Shown: positions 1-8,583 of the stretch, in pieces
Numbering within the stretch: the stretch's first letter is position 1
Layout of the letters: every line of letters begins with the position of its first letter
NCBI GenBank assembly: GCA_003221695.1
Contig: QHSX01000067.1
Span: 1-39,504, forward strand
Direction of reading: 5' to 3'
DNA: 39,504 bases
Source of the DNA: Candidatus Rokuibacteriota bacterium
GTDB lineage: Bacteria > Methylomirabilota > Methylomirabilia > Rokubacteriales > CSP1-6
Notes under the pieces: generated by a model
The model's database searches: none
The model's input: the letters and a program-made list of their open reading frames with translations, nothing else
Told to the model about the DNA's origin: nothing
Translations under genes and position numbers: made by a program

Positions 1-1
1 C

Positions 2-712
2 CTCGCCCCGCCGATCTGGAGCCCGGACGGCTCGTGGCAGCATCCACTCGGCACCGATCGCCTCGGGCGTGACCTCCTCTCCCGGCTCTTCTACGGCGCC
101 CGCGTATCGCTGGCCGCCGGCGTGGTGACGGTCGCCCTGGCGGGGGCGGTCGGCGGCGGGGTCGGCCTCGTCGCCGGCTACCTCCGCGGACGCACCGGCG
201 CCCTCCTGATGCGCGTCACCGACGCGACGCTCGCGTTTCCGATCATCCTCCTGGCGCTCGTGCTCGCCGTGACGCTGGGCCCGAGCTTCTCGAACGTCGT
301 CGTCGCCATCGCGGTCATCCTCTGGGCGCGGTACGCGCGCGTGATCTACGGCGAGGTCGTGGCGCTCATGGAGCGCGACTTCATCGCCCAGGCCCGCGCC
401 CTCGGCGCCTCGCCCGTGCGGATCATCGCGTTCCACCTCTTCCCCAACACGGCCAACACGCTCGTCGTCCTCGTGAGTCTCCAGGTCGGGTATGTCATCA
501 TCGTGGAGGCCGCGCTCTCGTTCCTCGGCGCCGGGATCCCGCCGCCGACCCCGGCGTGGGGGTCGATGATCGCCGAGGGGCGGGACTACATCACGAGCGC
601 GTGGTGGGTGTCGCTGTTCCCGGGCCTCGCGATCCTGCTGGTCGTCCTGGCCTTCAACCTGCTGGGGGACTGGCTCCGGGACGTGCTCGACCCGAGGCTC
701 GGCCAGTTCTGA
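2..712 (+). CDS. ABC transporter permease, DppC/OppC type (5' end outside window)
   Basis: Inner-membrane permease of a peptide/nickel-class ABC importer. The reading frame is open from base 2, and the residues before the first internal start (GTG at 122) already read as the family's hallmark HPLGTDRLGRDLLSRL motif, so the gene is truncated by the window edge and does not start at 122. Several hydrophobic helices follow. The cytoplasmic EAA loop is visible as DFIAQARALGASPVRII followed by FPN near the middle, which docks onto the ATPase. The C-terminus (FNLLGDWLRDVLDPRL) is the usual DppC ending. It lies 73 bases upstream of a family 5 solute-binding protein on the same strand, so the two probably form one importer. 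The substrate (oligopeptide, dipeptide or other) cannot be read from this fragment. Confidence 0.93.
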   Translation, partial: LAPPIWSPDGSWQHPLGTDRLGRDLLSRLFYGARVSLAAGVVTVALAGAVGGGVGLVAGYLRGRTGALLMRVTDATLAFPIILLALVLAVTLGPSFSNVVVAIAVILWARYARVIYGEVVALMERDFIAQARALGASPVRIIAFHLFPNTANTLVVLVSLQVGYVIIVEAALSFLGAGIPPPTPAWGSMIAEGRDYITSAWWVSLFPGLAILLVVLAFNLLGDWLRDVLDPRLGQF

Positions 713-785
713 GTGGTAGTGCGAGCCGCAGCACGTCGTGGGGCTGGGGCCCCACCGTAGGCGAGTCTATAGAAAGGAGACAGGG

Positions 786-2345
786 ATGCGACGTTCGATC
801 CTGACCTCCCTGCTCGTGCTGTGCCTGGTGGCCGCGCCGGCGTGGGCCCAGCCGTCGCCGGGCGAGCTGACCGTGATCCTCTCGAGCCTCTCGACGGAGG
901 CGCTCGACCCGATCCTGGCCGGTCACATCGTCAAGTTCTACCTCTCGCTGATGTTCGACTACCTCGTCGGCGCCACGCCCGACGGCCAGCTCTCTCGGGA
1001 GGGCGGCGTCGCCACCCGCTGGGAGGCGTCGGGCGACGGCAAGCGCTGGACCTTCCACCTACGGCGCGGTGTCAGGTTCCACACCGGCGACGAGCTCACC
1101 GCCGAGGACGTGAAGTTCAGCATCCTGCGCGCGCTGGGGCCGCGCTCGACGACGGGCTACGCCCAGGGGCTCCGCCAGCTCGTCAAGGAGATCGAGACGC
1201 CGGCGCCGGACCGCGTCGTCATCGTCACGAAGGACGCGACCGTGATGATCCCGACGCTCCTGTCGCGGCTCCTCTCGACCGAGGGAATGATCCTCCCGAA
1301 GAAGTACGTCGAGGCCAAGGGCGACGACGGCTTCGCGCGTGCGCCCGTCGGGTCGGGTCCCTACCGGTTCGTCGAGCAGGTCTCGAGCTCCCACGTCAGG
1401 CTCGAGGCCCTGCCGTCCCACTGGCGTCTCGGCACGCCGAAGTACAAGACGGTCGTGTTCAAGGCTGTGCCCGAGGAGACGACGCGGATCGCGATGCTCC
1501 GGCGCGGCGAGGCCGACGTCGTCGAGATCAGCCGCGAGCGCATGAAGGAGGTCGAGGGCGCCGGCTACGCCGTCCACCTCCGCCGGGAGGACGGACAGAT
1601 CGAGGGCTGGTTCGTGCAGCCCTGGGCGCAGACGCCGATTCGGGACAAGCGCGTCCGCGAGGCGCTGAACCTCGCGATCGACAGGACGGAGCTCGCCGAG
1701 ACCGTCTTCGGCGGCCAGGCGTCGCCCGCGGCGGTCCCGTTCGGCCTGTCGTGGTCGTTCCCCGAGATCAAGTTCAAGATCACGCCGGAGATGGTCTACG
1801 CCCACGATCCGGGGCGCGCGAAGAAGCTCCTCGCCGACGCGGGCTACGCGAACGGCTTCCCGATCGACATCTTCGCCTTCCAGCTCCCCGGCTTCCCCGA
1901 GGGGCGGGCAATGGCCGAGGCGCTCGCGGGCTACTGGCAGAGCGTGGGGCTCAAGCCACGGCTCATTCCGGTGGACTACCCCGCGTTCCGCAAGCAGTGG
2001 TTCGATCGCACGGCGCCTGGCGCCCTCGGCTACTACAACATCGCGAACCGTGACTGGATCGGCACCTACGCGCTGATCGACAAGTACGCGGCGCCGACCG
2101 CGAAGTCGGCGTCCATCCGCGACCCCGAGCTCGACAGCCTGATGGACGCGGTCATCCACCAGGCCGACCGCGAGAAGACGTACGCGCTGATGCGTTCGAT
2201 CTTCAACCGCCTCCGCTCCGAGCACCTGGGGCTGCCGCTCGTCTACTACCACACGCCGTACGCGACCTCGAAGCGTGTCCCCAGATGGAACCCGGGCGCC
2301 ATCATGTACGAGCTCAACGTCGACGAGCTGCTCGCGGGAAAGTAG
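786..2345 (+). CDS. ABC transporter substrate-binding protein, family 5 (peptide/nickel type)
   Basis: Periplasmic binding protein of 519 residues for the preceding permease. I chose ATG 786 because AAAGGAG sits at 773-779 and because a signal peptide starts exactly there: MRRSILTSLLVLCLV, cleavage after PAWA. An in-frame start 16 codons upstream would bury the signal. The family 5 signature region is present near residues 90-115 (GVRFHTGDELTAEDVKFSI). Lobe features such as DPGRAKKLLADAGY near 340 match the SBP_bac_5 fold. Length is normal for the family. Unlike DppA/OppA of enteric bacteria there is no lipobox. Ligand specificity is not evident. Confidence 0.93.
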   Translation: MRRSILTSLLVLCLVAAPAWAQPSPGELTVILSSLSTEALDPILAGHIVKFYLSLMFDYLVGATPDGQLSREGGVATRWEASGDGKRWTFHLRRGVRFHTGDELTAEDVKFSILRALGPRSTTGYAQGLRQLVKEIETPAPDRVVIVTKDATVMIPTLLSRLLSTEGMILPKKYVEAKGDDGFARAPVGSGPYRFVEQVSSSHVRLEALPSHWRLGTPKYKTVVFKAVPEETTRIAMLRRGEADVVEISRERMKEVEGAGYAVHLRREDGQIEGWFVQPWAQTPIRDKRVREALNLAIDRTELAETVFGGQASPAAVPFGLSWSFPEIKFKITPEMVYAHDPGRAKKLLADAGYANGFPIDIFAFQLPGFPEGRAMAEALAGYWQSVGLKPRLIPVDYPAFRKQWFDRTAPGALGYYNIANRDWIGTYALIDKYAAPTAKSASIRDPELDSLMDAVIHQADREKTYALMRSIFNRLRSEHLGLPLVYYHTPYATSKRVPRWNPGAIMYELNVDELLAGK

Positions 2346-2383
2346 GAGTGCGGGCCACAGCACAAGACTGAGGCGACGGCGTC

Positions 2384-3103
2384 CTGCTCATTCAGGCCGC
2401 GATCAACGGCTCACGGACCCGGGCGGAACACCCGGCCATTCCAGTGACAGCCGAGCAACAGGCTCGAGAGGCGAGGGCGGCCGTCGCGGCAGGGGCGGGA
2501 GCCATCCATGTTCACGTCCGCGATGCCGCCGAGCGAGAGAGCCTCGCTCCGAGAGATGTGGCCCGCACACTCGACGCGATTCGCGCGTCCTGCCCCGGCA
2601 TACCCGTTGGCATAAGCACGGGCGCTTGGATCACCTCAGACGTGACCCAGCGCCTTTCATTCGCTCGAGCCTGGGATGCTCTGCCAGATTTTGCCTCCGT
2701 CAACATCCACGAAGATGGATCCCTGCAGCTCATCCGACTTCTTTTGGAGCGCGGCATCGGGGTGGAGGCTGGCATTTGGAATGCTCGATCCGCCGAGCTC
2801 TTGCTGAGCGAAGGCCTCGTGGACTGGTGTTTGCGAATCCTCATCGAGCCAGCCGAGGCCGTGGGCGACGTGCAGGCCAATCTGGAAGCGATCGAGGCGA
2901 CTCTGGGTCGGATCAGCCGTCCGCAGCTTCTGCATGGCGTCGGAGCATCCGCCTGGCAGCTCGTCGAGCTGGCGGCCAGACGTAGCTATGAGACGCGCAC
3001 TGGCTTCGAAGACACGCTCACCCTGCCAGACGGGACCCGCGCCGAGAACAATGCCGCACTGGTTGCCGCCGCGGTAGGCGTCGTCCGGCGGGCGCGTTCT
3101 TGA
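2384..3103 (+). CDS. BKACE family (DUF849) beta-keto acid cleavage enzyme, short form, non-canonical start
   Basis: A 239-residue protein of the BKACE family, Zn-dependent enzymes that condense a beta-keto acid with acetyl-CoA and release acetoacetate plus a new acyl-CoA. The metal-binding HxH is at residues 42 and 44 (AIHVHVRD) and the C-terminal RTGFEDT glutamate region is intact. Family-like sequence (LLIQAAINGSRTRAEHPAIP) begins 20 codons upstream of the first ordinary start, GTG 2444. The frame is closed by TGA at 2369-2371 and contains no ATG, GTG or TTG before 2444. The best candidate start is CTG 2384, with GAGG at 2370-2373 before it. A GTC at 2381 may be a mutated or misread GTG. 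Codons such as ATA, AGA, TCA and TTT are frequent here and rare in neighbours, suggesting recent transfer. The exact keto acid is unknown. Confidence 0.82.
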   Translation: MLIQAAINGSRTRAEHPAIPVTAEQQAREARAAVAAGAGAIHVHVRDAAERESLAPRDVARTLDAIRASCPGIPVGISTGAWITSDVTQRLSFARAWDALPDFASVNIHEDGSLQLIRLLLERGIGVEAGIWNARSAELLLSEGLVDWCLRILIEPAEAVGDVQANLEAIEATLGRISRPQLLHGVGASAWQLVELAARRSYETRTGFEDTLTLPDGTRAENNAALVAAAVGVVRRARS

Positions 3104-3131
3104 CTCGGACGAGTTCGTGGCTGCCGCGCGC

Positions 3132-3890
3132 CTACGTCCGATGCGTCTCCGCCGCGTCGAGGGGCTCGAAGCCGAGGACGCGGCGCGCGTGGTCGAGGTC
3201 TCGGTAGCTCCACTTGTTGTTCGAGACGGCGAAGAAGACATCGAAGCGCAACGTGGCGGGCGCCCGGAGGCATGCCTCGATCATCCGCGCGATGTCGCGC
3301 TGACTGCACCAGACCGAGAAGTCGCGCGGCGCGCGCGGCCGGTCCTCGGCGGTGACGTGACCGATGCGCACGCAGAGGACCGAGAGGCCGTGGGCGTCGG
3401 CGTAGTGACGCGCGAGGGCCTCGCCCCACACCTTGCTCGCCCCGTAGACGCCCGACGGCCGCACGGGTGTCTCGTGGGTGAGCGTCGTCCAGGCGCCCAC
3501 GTCGTCGTAACGGCCCGCGGCGAGCGCCGCGTAGGGCATGTCGCGCTCGTACCCGCTCACGGTTGCGCCGCTCGATGCGTACACCACGCGCCGGACGCCC
3601 GCGCGGCGCGCCGCCTCGAACACGTTGTAGGTGCCGACGACGTTGGCGCGGAGGATCTCGTCGAACGGCGCGTCCGTGCCGACGCTCGCCGCCAGGTGCA
3701 CCACGGCGTCCACGCCCCGGAACGCCGGCTGGATCGCGTCGAGGTCGGCGATGTCGGCCCGGTGGGTGGGGACCCCGTCGACGGCCCGTCGATTCAGGGC
3801 CCGCAGCTCGGCGCCGGCGCCGAGCTGTCGCCGGACCGCACCGCCGATGAGCCCGCTCATCCCCGTCACGAGCACGACCGGCCGGTCCAT
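3132..3890 (-). CDS. NAD-dependent epimerase/dehydratase (extended SDR)
   Basis: A 252-residue Rossmann enzyme of the NAD(P)-dependent epimerase/dehydratase family. ATG 3890 is chosen because the cofactor motif follows at once (VVLVTGMSGLIGGAVRRQL, residues 4-22, a TGxxGxxG type). The longer open frame upstream is low-complexity Arg/Gly/Pro and overlaps the preceding gene. Further family marks are VVHLAAS, then NVVGTYNVFEAARRAGV, then the active-site region with YGASK as the Tyr-x3-Lys pair and a Ser in YASSG. At 252 residues it is shorter than classical sugar epimerases (about 310), with a compact substrate domain. It lies 53 bases after a VOC dioxygenase on the same strand, probably in one operon. 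The sugar or other substrate is unknown. Confidence 0.87.
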   Translation of the reverse strand: MDRPVVLVTGMSGLIGGAVRRQLGAGAELRALNRRAVDGVPTHRADIADLDAIQPAFRGVDAVVHLAASVGTDAPFDEILRANVVGTYNVFEAARRAGVRRVVYASSGATVSGYERDMPYAALAAGRYDDVGAWTTLTHETPVRPSGVYGASKVWGEALARHYADAHGLSVLCVRIGHVTAEDRPRAPRDFSVWCSQRDIARMIEACLRAPATLRFDVFFAVSNNKWSYRDLDHARRVLGFEPLDAAETHRT

Positions 3891-3943
3891 CGGCGGCGGG
3901 GCGCTACGCGATCGCGGCGCGCAGCGGGTGGCGGAAGCCCACG

Positions 3944-4858
3944 TCAGCTTTCCAGCTCGCGGTTCAGGCCGAAGTCCTCGGGCACCGGCGGCCCCCAGCG
4001 GTAGAGGGCCTCCGCCTCGGGGAAGTCGCGCGGCTCCCACGCGCAGTGCTCGGGGATGTAGTCGAGATCGTGGAAGTACTCGGCGAAGCTCCCCCACGGG
4101 TCGCGGATGTAATAGAAGAAGTTCGAGCCGATGACGTGGCGCCCGAGGCCCCAGCCCGGCTGCCAGCCCGCCGCCTGCATCGTCGCGGCGCCCATCGCGA
4201 TCTCGTCCACGTTACCGACCTCGAACGACCCGTGATGGAACCCGGGTCCCCTCGACACGAGGAACGCGAGGTTGTGGTGGTCCGTGGTGCAACGCAGGAA
4301 GACGATGACCTGGCGCGACCGGTCGGTGAGCCTCATCCCGAGCACCCGCGTGTAGAAGTCGAGCTGGCGCTCGAGATCGCCGGCGAAGAGGAGCACGTGG
4401 CCGAGCCTGCGGGGCCTCGCCCCGAGGCCGCCGTCGGGACAGCCGCGCCGCACCTCGCGCGTGATGTGCCCCGGGCTGTTGAGGGCAAGTGGCGGGTCCG
4501 GCGGCGGTTCGACGCGCCCCTCGTCGCGGATGTTGACCAGGTTGCCGTCGACGTCGCGGATCCAGAAGCCGCCCTCCGGCGCCCCGCGCGGCGGGTCCAC
4601 CTCGCGGACGCCCGCGCGCCGCACGGCCTCGCGCGTCGCGACGTACTCCTCCCCCGGCGCGCCGAAGGCGAGGTGGTGGAGGCGCTTCTTCGCGCCGCCG
4701 TAGAGGAGGACCGCCGCCCGCTGGAGCGGCGCTGGCTTGAGACGCACCGCGTTGTCCCGGCTCGGCGCGTTCACCAGCCCGAAATTCGAGTAGAACTTCT
4801 CGCCGGCGCCCTGGTCGGGCACCTCGAGCGCGTAGTGGAGCAGCGCCTTGACCGCCAT
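3944..4858 (-). CDS. two-domain VOC extradiol dioxygenase-like protein
   Basis: A 304-residue protein with two vicinal-oxygen-chelate modules: residues about 5-115 and 150-265. The second module carries the 2-His-1-carboxylate Fe(II) set of type I extradiol ring-cleavage dioxygenases: His154 (RLGHVLLF), His209 (FHHGSF) and Glu260 (FAEYFHD). Spacing and length are close to BphC/catechol 2,3-dioxygenases, about 290-300 residues. The first module keeps the fold (HHLAFGAPG, DVDGNLVNI) but is the structural half. ATG 4858 is preceded by a perfect AGGAGGT (4866-4872 on the complement). It is divergent from a second VOC gene at 4947 and followed by an epimerase. Cleavage of a catechol-like ring is inferred; another VOC reaction is possible. 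Confidence 0.85.
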   Translation of the reverse strand: MAVKALLHYALEVPDQGAGEKFYSNFGLVNAPSRDNAVRLKPAPLQRAAVLLYGGAKKRLHHLAFGAPGEEYVATREAVRRAGVREVDPPRGAPEGGFWIRDVDGNLVNIRDEGRVEPPPDPPLALNSPGHITREVRRGCPDGGLGARPRRLGHVLLFAGDLERQLDFYTRVLGMRLTDRSRQVIVFLRCTTDHHNLAFLVSRGPGFHHGSFEVGNVDEIAMGAATMQAAGWQPGWGLGRHVIGSNFFYYIRDPWGSFAEYFHDLDYIPEHCAWEPRDFPEAEALYRWGPPVPEDFGLNRELES

Positions 4859-4889
4859 CTCGCCTACCTCCTGGCGGACTTTACCACGA

Positions 4890-4919
4890 TTGACACCCTC
4901 GGCAGCCGCCTCCTATGAT
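4890..4919 (+). promoter_or_regulatory. sigma-70 type promoter for the VOC/acyl-CoA dehydrogenase operon
   Basis: A perfect -35 TTGACA (4890-4895) and a 5-of-6 -10 TATGAT (4914-4919) are separated by 18 bases. The predicted transcript starts near 4926, giving a short leader with the ribosome binding site GGGAGGAG (4933-4940) ahead of ATG 4947. It lies in the divergent gap between two VOC genes and is the clearest promoter in the window. Confidence 0.75.
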
Positions 4920-4946
4920 CGGACGCTACATCGGGAGGAGAACGCC

Positions 4947-5402
4947 ATGGCGATCAAGGTGCTCGAGCTCCACCATCACGGCATCCGCGTCGGTGCGACG
5001 CAAGAGGACGCGGACAAGACGATGACCTTCTACAAGGACGTGCTCGGCCTCTCGCCCGATCCGGGGCGTCCGTACATACCGACGATCCCGGGCTACTGGA
5101 TGGACGTCGGCGGCCGGGCGCAGATCCACCTCATGGGCGTCAACGGTCAGTCGAAGTTCGCGCAGGGCCCGGGGAAGGATCCGTCGTTGCCGCACGTCGC
5201 CCTCGCGGTGGACGACATCCAGGCGACGCGAAGGGAGCTCGACCGGCTCGGCGTCGCCTACTGGGTGTCGGAGGGCATCGTGGGGCCCCGGTCACAGCAG
5301 ATCTTCATGCACGACCCGGCGGGGAACATGATCGAGCTCCACGAGGCGGGCACCTGCCGGTGCAAGGCGGCCGACCGCGCCGACGTCAGCGGTATGCGCT
5401 GA
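4947..5402 (+). CDS. single-domain VOC family protein (glyoxalase/dioxygenase superfamily)
   Basis: A 151-residue VOC protein. ATG 4947 follows GGGAGGAG at good spacing. The fold elements are clear: LELHHHGIRV at the N-terminus, FYKDVLGL near 28-34, LPHVALAVDD at 81-90, and FMHDPAGNMIELHE at 120-132. Probable metal ligands are a His of the 9-11 cluster, His61 (QIHLM), His83 and Glu130. The reaction cannot be told from sequence; glyoxalase, epimerase, fosfomycin-type and dioxygenase members share these motifs. The Cys-containing tail (TCRCKAADR) is unusual. The stop is 2 bases before the acyl-CoA dehydrogenase start, so the two are probably co-translated and act on one pathway. The divergent VOC dioxygenase supports a role in degrading an aromatic or branched acid. 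Confidence 0.88.
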   Translation: MAIKVLELHHHGIRVGATQEDADKTMTFYKDVLGLSPDPGRPYIPTIPGYWMDVGGRAQIHLMGVNGQSKFAQGPGKDPSLPHVALAVDDIQATRRELDRLGVAYWVSEGIVGPRSQQIFMHDPAGNMIELHEAGTCRCKAADRADVSGMR

Positions 5403-5404
5403 CG

Positions 5405-6595
5405 ATGGCCCGGCTCAGCGCCGAGGCGCAGCAGGTCGTCGAGCGCGTCCAGCGCCTCACGCGCGAGCGCATCGCCCCGCGCGCGGCCGACTACGACCGG
5501 GCCGGGCAGAACCCGGTCGAGAGCTGGCGCGAGCTCTGGGCCGAGGGGTACCTCGCCTCCGCGATCCCCCGCCCGCACGGCGGCCTCGGCCTCGACATGC
5601 CCACCTACACCGCGGTCGTCCGCACGATCGCCCAGGGCTGCGCGAACACCGCGATGACCCTGCACATGCACTCCACCGTCATGCGTTTCATCGACACGCT
5701 CGGCACCGAGGCGCAGAAGCGGCGCTACTTCCCCGAGGTCGTCCGCTTCGGCAAGCTCTTCGGGAGCTGGGGCAGCGAGCCCGCGGTGAGCCTCTCGCGC
5801 ACCTTCCTCATGGAGACCGCGATCCGACGGAACGGTGACGACTGGGTGATCGATGGCGTGAAGCACTTCTGCACGATGGCGCTCGGCGCCTCCTACTACA
5901 TGGTCTGGTGCGCGCTCGACGGTGAGGCCGACATGGGCAAGGCGCTGCTCCAGGCGCTCGTCCCCGCGGAGGCGACCGGCCTCGTGACCGACGGCAAGTG
6001 GAACACGCTCGGCATGCGCGCCACGTTCAGCCCGTCCGTCACGTTCAAGGGCGTGCGGGTCGACGGCGACGCGACCCTCGGCCGGCCGGGGTCGGCGATG
6101 CAGGTGGGCGTGGTGGAGAGCTTCGGGCTCGGCTATGCGGCGGTCTACGTCGGCGTGGCCGAGGCGGCGCTCGCGTTCGCGATCGACTACGCGCGCCAGC
6201 GCGTCGTGCGGCCCGAGAACATCGCCGTCGCGCAAGACCCGACCGTGCAGCGCCACATCGGCGAGCTCACCGCGCAGCTCCACGCCGCACGGCTCGTCCT
6301 CGACGAGGCGGCGGCGAGCTGGGCGGCGGCCGACATGGTCGAGCGCGCCCTCTTGGCCAACCGCGCGAAGTACCTCGCGACCGAGGTGGGCCTCCACGTG
6401 ACGTCGAAGGTCATCCAGGTCGTCGGCGGGCGCGGCGCCTACAAGGACTACCCCGCCGAGCGCGCCCTCCGGGACGTGCGGACCGCGACGCTGATGCCGC
6501 CGACGGTGGACCGGATGCTCGAGGCGATCGGCAAGAGCGCGCTCGGCATCCAGGAGGGCATGTTCCGCTTCGGCTCGGGTCCCCAGGGCGCCTAG
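5405..6595 (+). CDS. acyl-CoA dehydrogenase family flavoprotein, atypical active site
   Basis: A 396-residue member of the acyl-CoA dehydrogenase superfamily (FAD; alpha-beta oxidation or related oxidation of acyl-CoA). ATG 5405 is 2 bases after the VOC stop. N-terminal helical domain (about 1-115), beta domain with GSWGSEPAVSLSR and VIDGVKHFCTMA (about 120-230), C-terminal helical domain (about 235-396). The C-terminal QVVGGRGAYKDYPAERALRD at about 337-356 is the FAD-contacting loop. The segment that normally reads YEGT/S and supplies the catalytic Glu reads LMPPTVDRML here, so the base seems to be missing or placed elsewhere, as it is in isovaleryl-CoA and long-chain enzymes. Substrate unknown; a non-dehydrogenase flavin activity is possible. 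Confidence 0.88.
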   Translation: MARLSAEAQQVVERVQRLTRERIAPRAADYDRAGQNPVESWRELWAEGYLASAIPRPHGGLGLDMPTYTAVVRTIAQGCANTAMTLHMHSTVMRFIDTLGTEAQKRRYFPEVVRFGKLFGSWGSEPAVSLSRTFLMETAIRRNGDDWVIDGVKHFCTMALGASYYMVWCALDGEADMGKALLQALVPAEATGLVTDGKWNTLGMRATFSPSVTFKGVRVDGDATLGRPGSAMQVGVVESFGLGYAAVYVGVAEAALAFAIDYARQRVVRPENIAVAQDPTVQRHIGELTAQLHAARLVLDEAAASWAAADMVERALLANRAKYLATEVGLHVTSKVIQVVGGRGAYKDYPAERALRDVRTATLMPPTVDRMLEAIGKSALGIQEGMFRFGSGPQGA

Positions 6596-6621
6596 TTCAC
6601 TCGGAGGGGGGCGACGCGCGC

Positions 6622-7325
<704 letters not shown>

Positions 7326-7329
<4 letters not shown>

Positions 7330-8072
7330 CGCCAGGCGCCCAGGTAGGTCTGTTGCACGCGCACGTTCGCCCGGATCTCCTCGGGCGTGCCCTCGGCGAT
7401 CACCTGGCCCTGGTGGAGCACGGTGATGCGGTCGGAGATCTTCATCACGAGCTTCATCTTGTGCTCGACCAGCACGATCGTCCGCCCGGCGGCGAGCCCA
7501 CGGATCAGCAGCATCGTCGCGTCCGTCTCTTCCGGGCTCATGCCGCCGGTGGGCTCGTCGAGCAAGAGGAGGACGGGGTCGGCGGCGAGCGTGATGGCGA
7601 GCTCGAGGTGACGCTTCTCGCCGTGCGAGAGGTGCGCGGCCAGGAGGTCCGCCTTCCGCTCGAGCCCGACCGTCGAGAGCAGCGCCCGTGCCCGGTCGAG
7701 CACAGCGACGAGCCGGTCGGCGCGCGACCAGAAGTCGAAGGAGCGTGTGTGCCCCTGCGCGGCCACCCGCACGTTCTCGCGCACGGTGAGGTGCGGAAAG
7801 ACGTTGGTGATCTGGTACGACTTCGCGATCCCGAGCCGCGAGACGACATGCTGCGGCAGCCCCGTCACCTCGCGCCCGCGGAACCAGATGCGCCCCGCGG
7901 TGGGCGCGACCTCGCCGGAGATCAGCCGGAAGAGCGTCGTCTTGCCCGCGCCGTTCGGGCCGATGATCGAGCGCAGCTCGCCCTCGCGCACCGAGAGGTC
8001 TACGCGGTCCACCGCGAGCAGGCTCCCGTAGCTGCGCGAGAGTTGCTCCGTGCGCAGGAGGGCGTCGTTCAC
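7326..8072 (-). CDS. livG: branched-chain amino acid type ABC transporter ATPase LivG
   Basis: A 248-residue ATPase partner of LivF. I use GTG 8072 because family-like sequence begins there (LLRTEQLSRSYGSL) and because GTG/TGA overlaps the SET gene stop by 4 bases. A longer open frame to 8177 runs into that upstream gene. Walker A GPNGAGKTT is at 38-46, a degenerate signature LSHGEKR at 148-154, and Walker B LLLLDEP at 168-174 followed by TGGMSP. The SHGEKR form and the long insertion between Walker A and signature are typical of LivG. It sits between a SET methyltransferase and LivF in a fully overlapping three-gene block. Confidence 0.93.
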
Positions 8073-8524
8073 GCGCGGATCACGCCCGAGCAGTTCCGCG
8101 CCCCACACCGGCAGCGGAACTTCAGGAGCGGCCGGTAGCGCCGGTCGCCCGGGATGACGACCGTCCGGTAGTCGCACGTGACCTCCTCGCCCCGCCGGAT
8201 CGGGCGCAGGGCGAACAACGACAGCGCATACCAGCCGTCGCGATCACCGGCGTTGGGCGCGCACGAGTGATTGACGTAGAAGCCCATCGCCACCCTCCGG
8301 CCACGCGGGGGGACCAGGTAGAAGCCGTTCTCGATGTGGAAGGAGAGGCGCCGGAGCCGCCACGGAAGCGTTCTCACCTTCTGGTACGGCAGCATGAGGC
8401 CGCCCGAGACCGTCAGGATCTCACCCTTCCGGATCGCCCGCCTCGCGAAGACGCCTCTCTCCCGCGGGCTGATCGCGCGGAACTCGAGCTTCGGGCTCTG
8501 GTACGATCCGCTCACGAAGGGCAC
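8069..8524 (-). CDS. SET-domain protein (putative protein-lysine methyltransferase)
   Basis: A 151-residue SET protein, predicted to use S-adenosylmethionine to methylate a lysine of a protein. GTG 8524 is preceded by GGGAGG. The pseudoknot motif NHSCAPN is at 85-91, and the GEEVTCDY motif with its conserved Tyr is at 112-119. A post-SET-like Cys cluster (CRCGARNC: Cys138, Cys140, Cys145) closes the protein, and could bind zinc together with Cys88. The N-terminal I-SET core carries GVFARRAIRKGE (24-35). Short stand-alone bacterial SET proteins of this size are known, but their targets mostly are not. The 4-base overlap with livG implies coupled expression; whether the importer or something else is the substrate is speculation. 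Confidence 0.87.
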   Translation of the reverse strand: MPFVSGSYQSPKLEFRAISPRERGVFARRAIRKGEILTVSGGLMLPYQKVRTLPWRLRRLSFHIENGFYLVPPRGRRVAMGFYVNHSCAPNAGDRDGWYALSLFALRPIRRGEEVTCDYRTVVIPGDRRYRPLLKFRCRCGARNCSGVIRA

Positions 8525-8583
8525 GCGTCCTCCCGAAGGCTAAGCCGTCGAGGGAGACAAGGTAAGACAACGCGGCGCCCAAT

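Noticed and set aside
3891-4097. Longer start for the epimerase
   Set aside because: The additional residues overlap the VOC dioxygenase and lack Rossmann sequence; the cofactor motif starts right after ATG 3890.
8072-8177. Longer LivG start at 8177
   Set aside because: The extra 35 residues overlap the SET gene and are not LivG-like; the GTGA overlap at 8069-8072 fits better.
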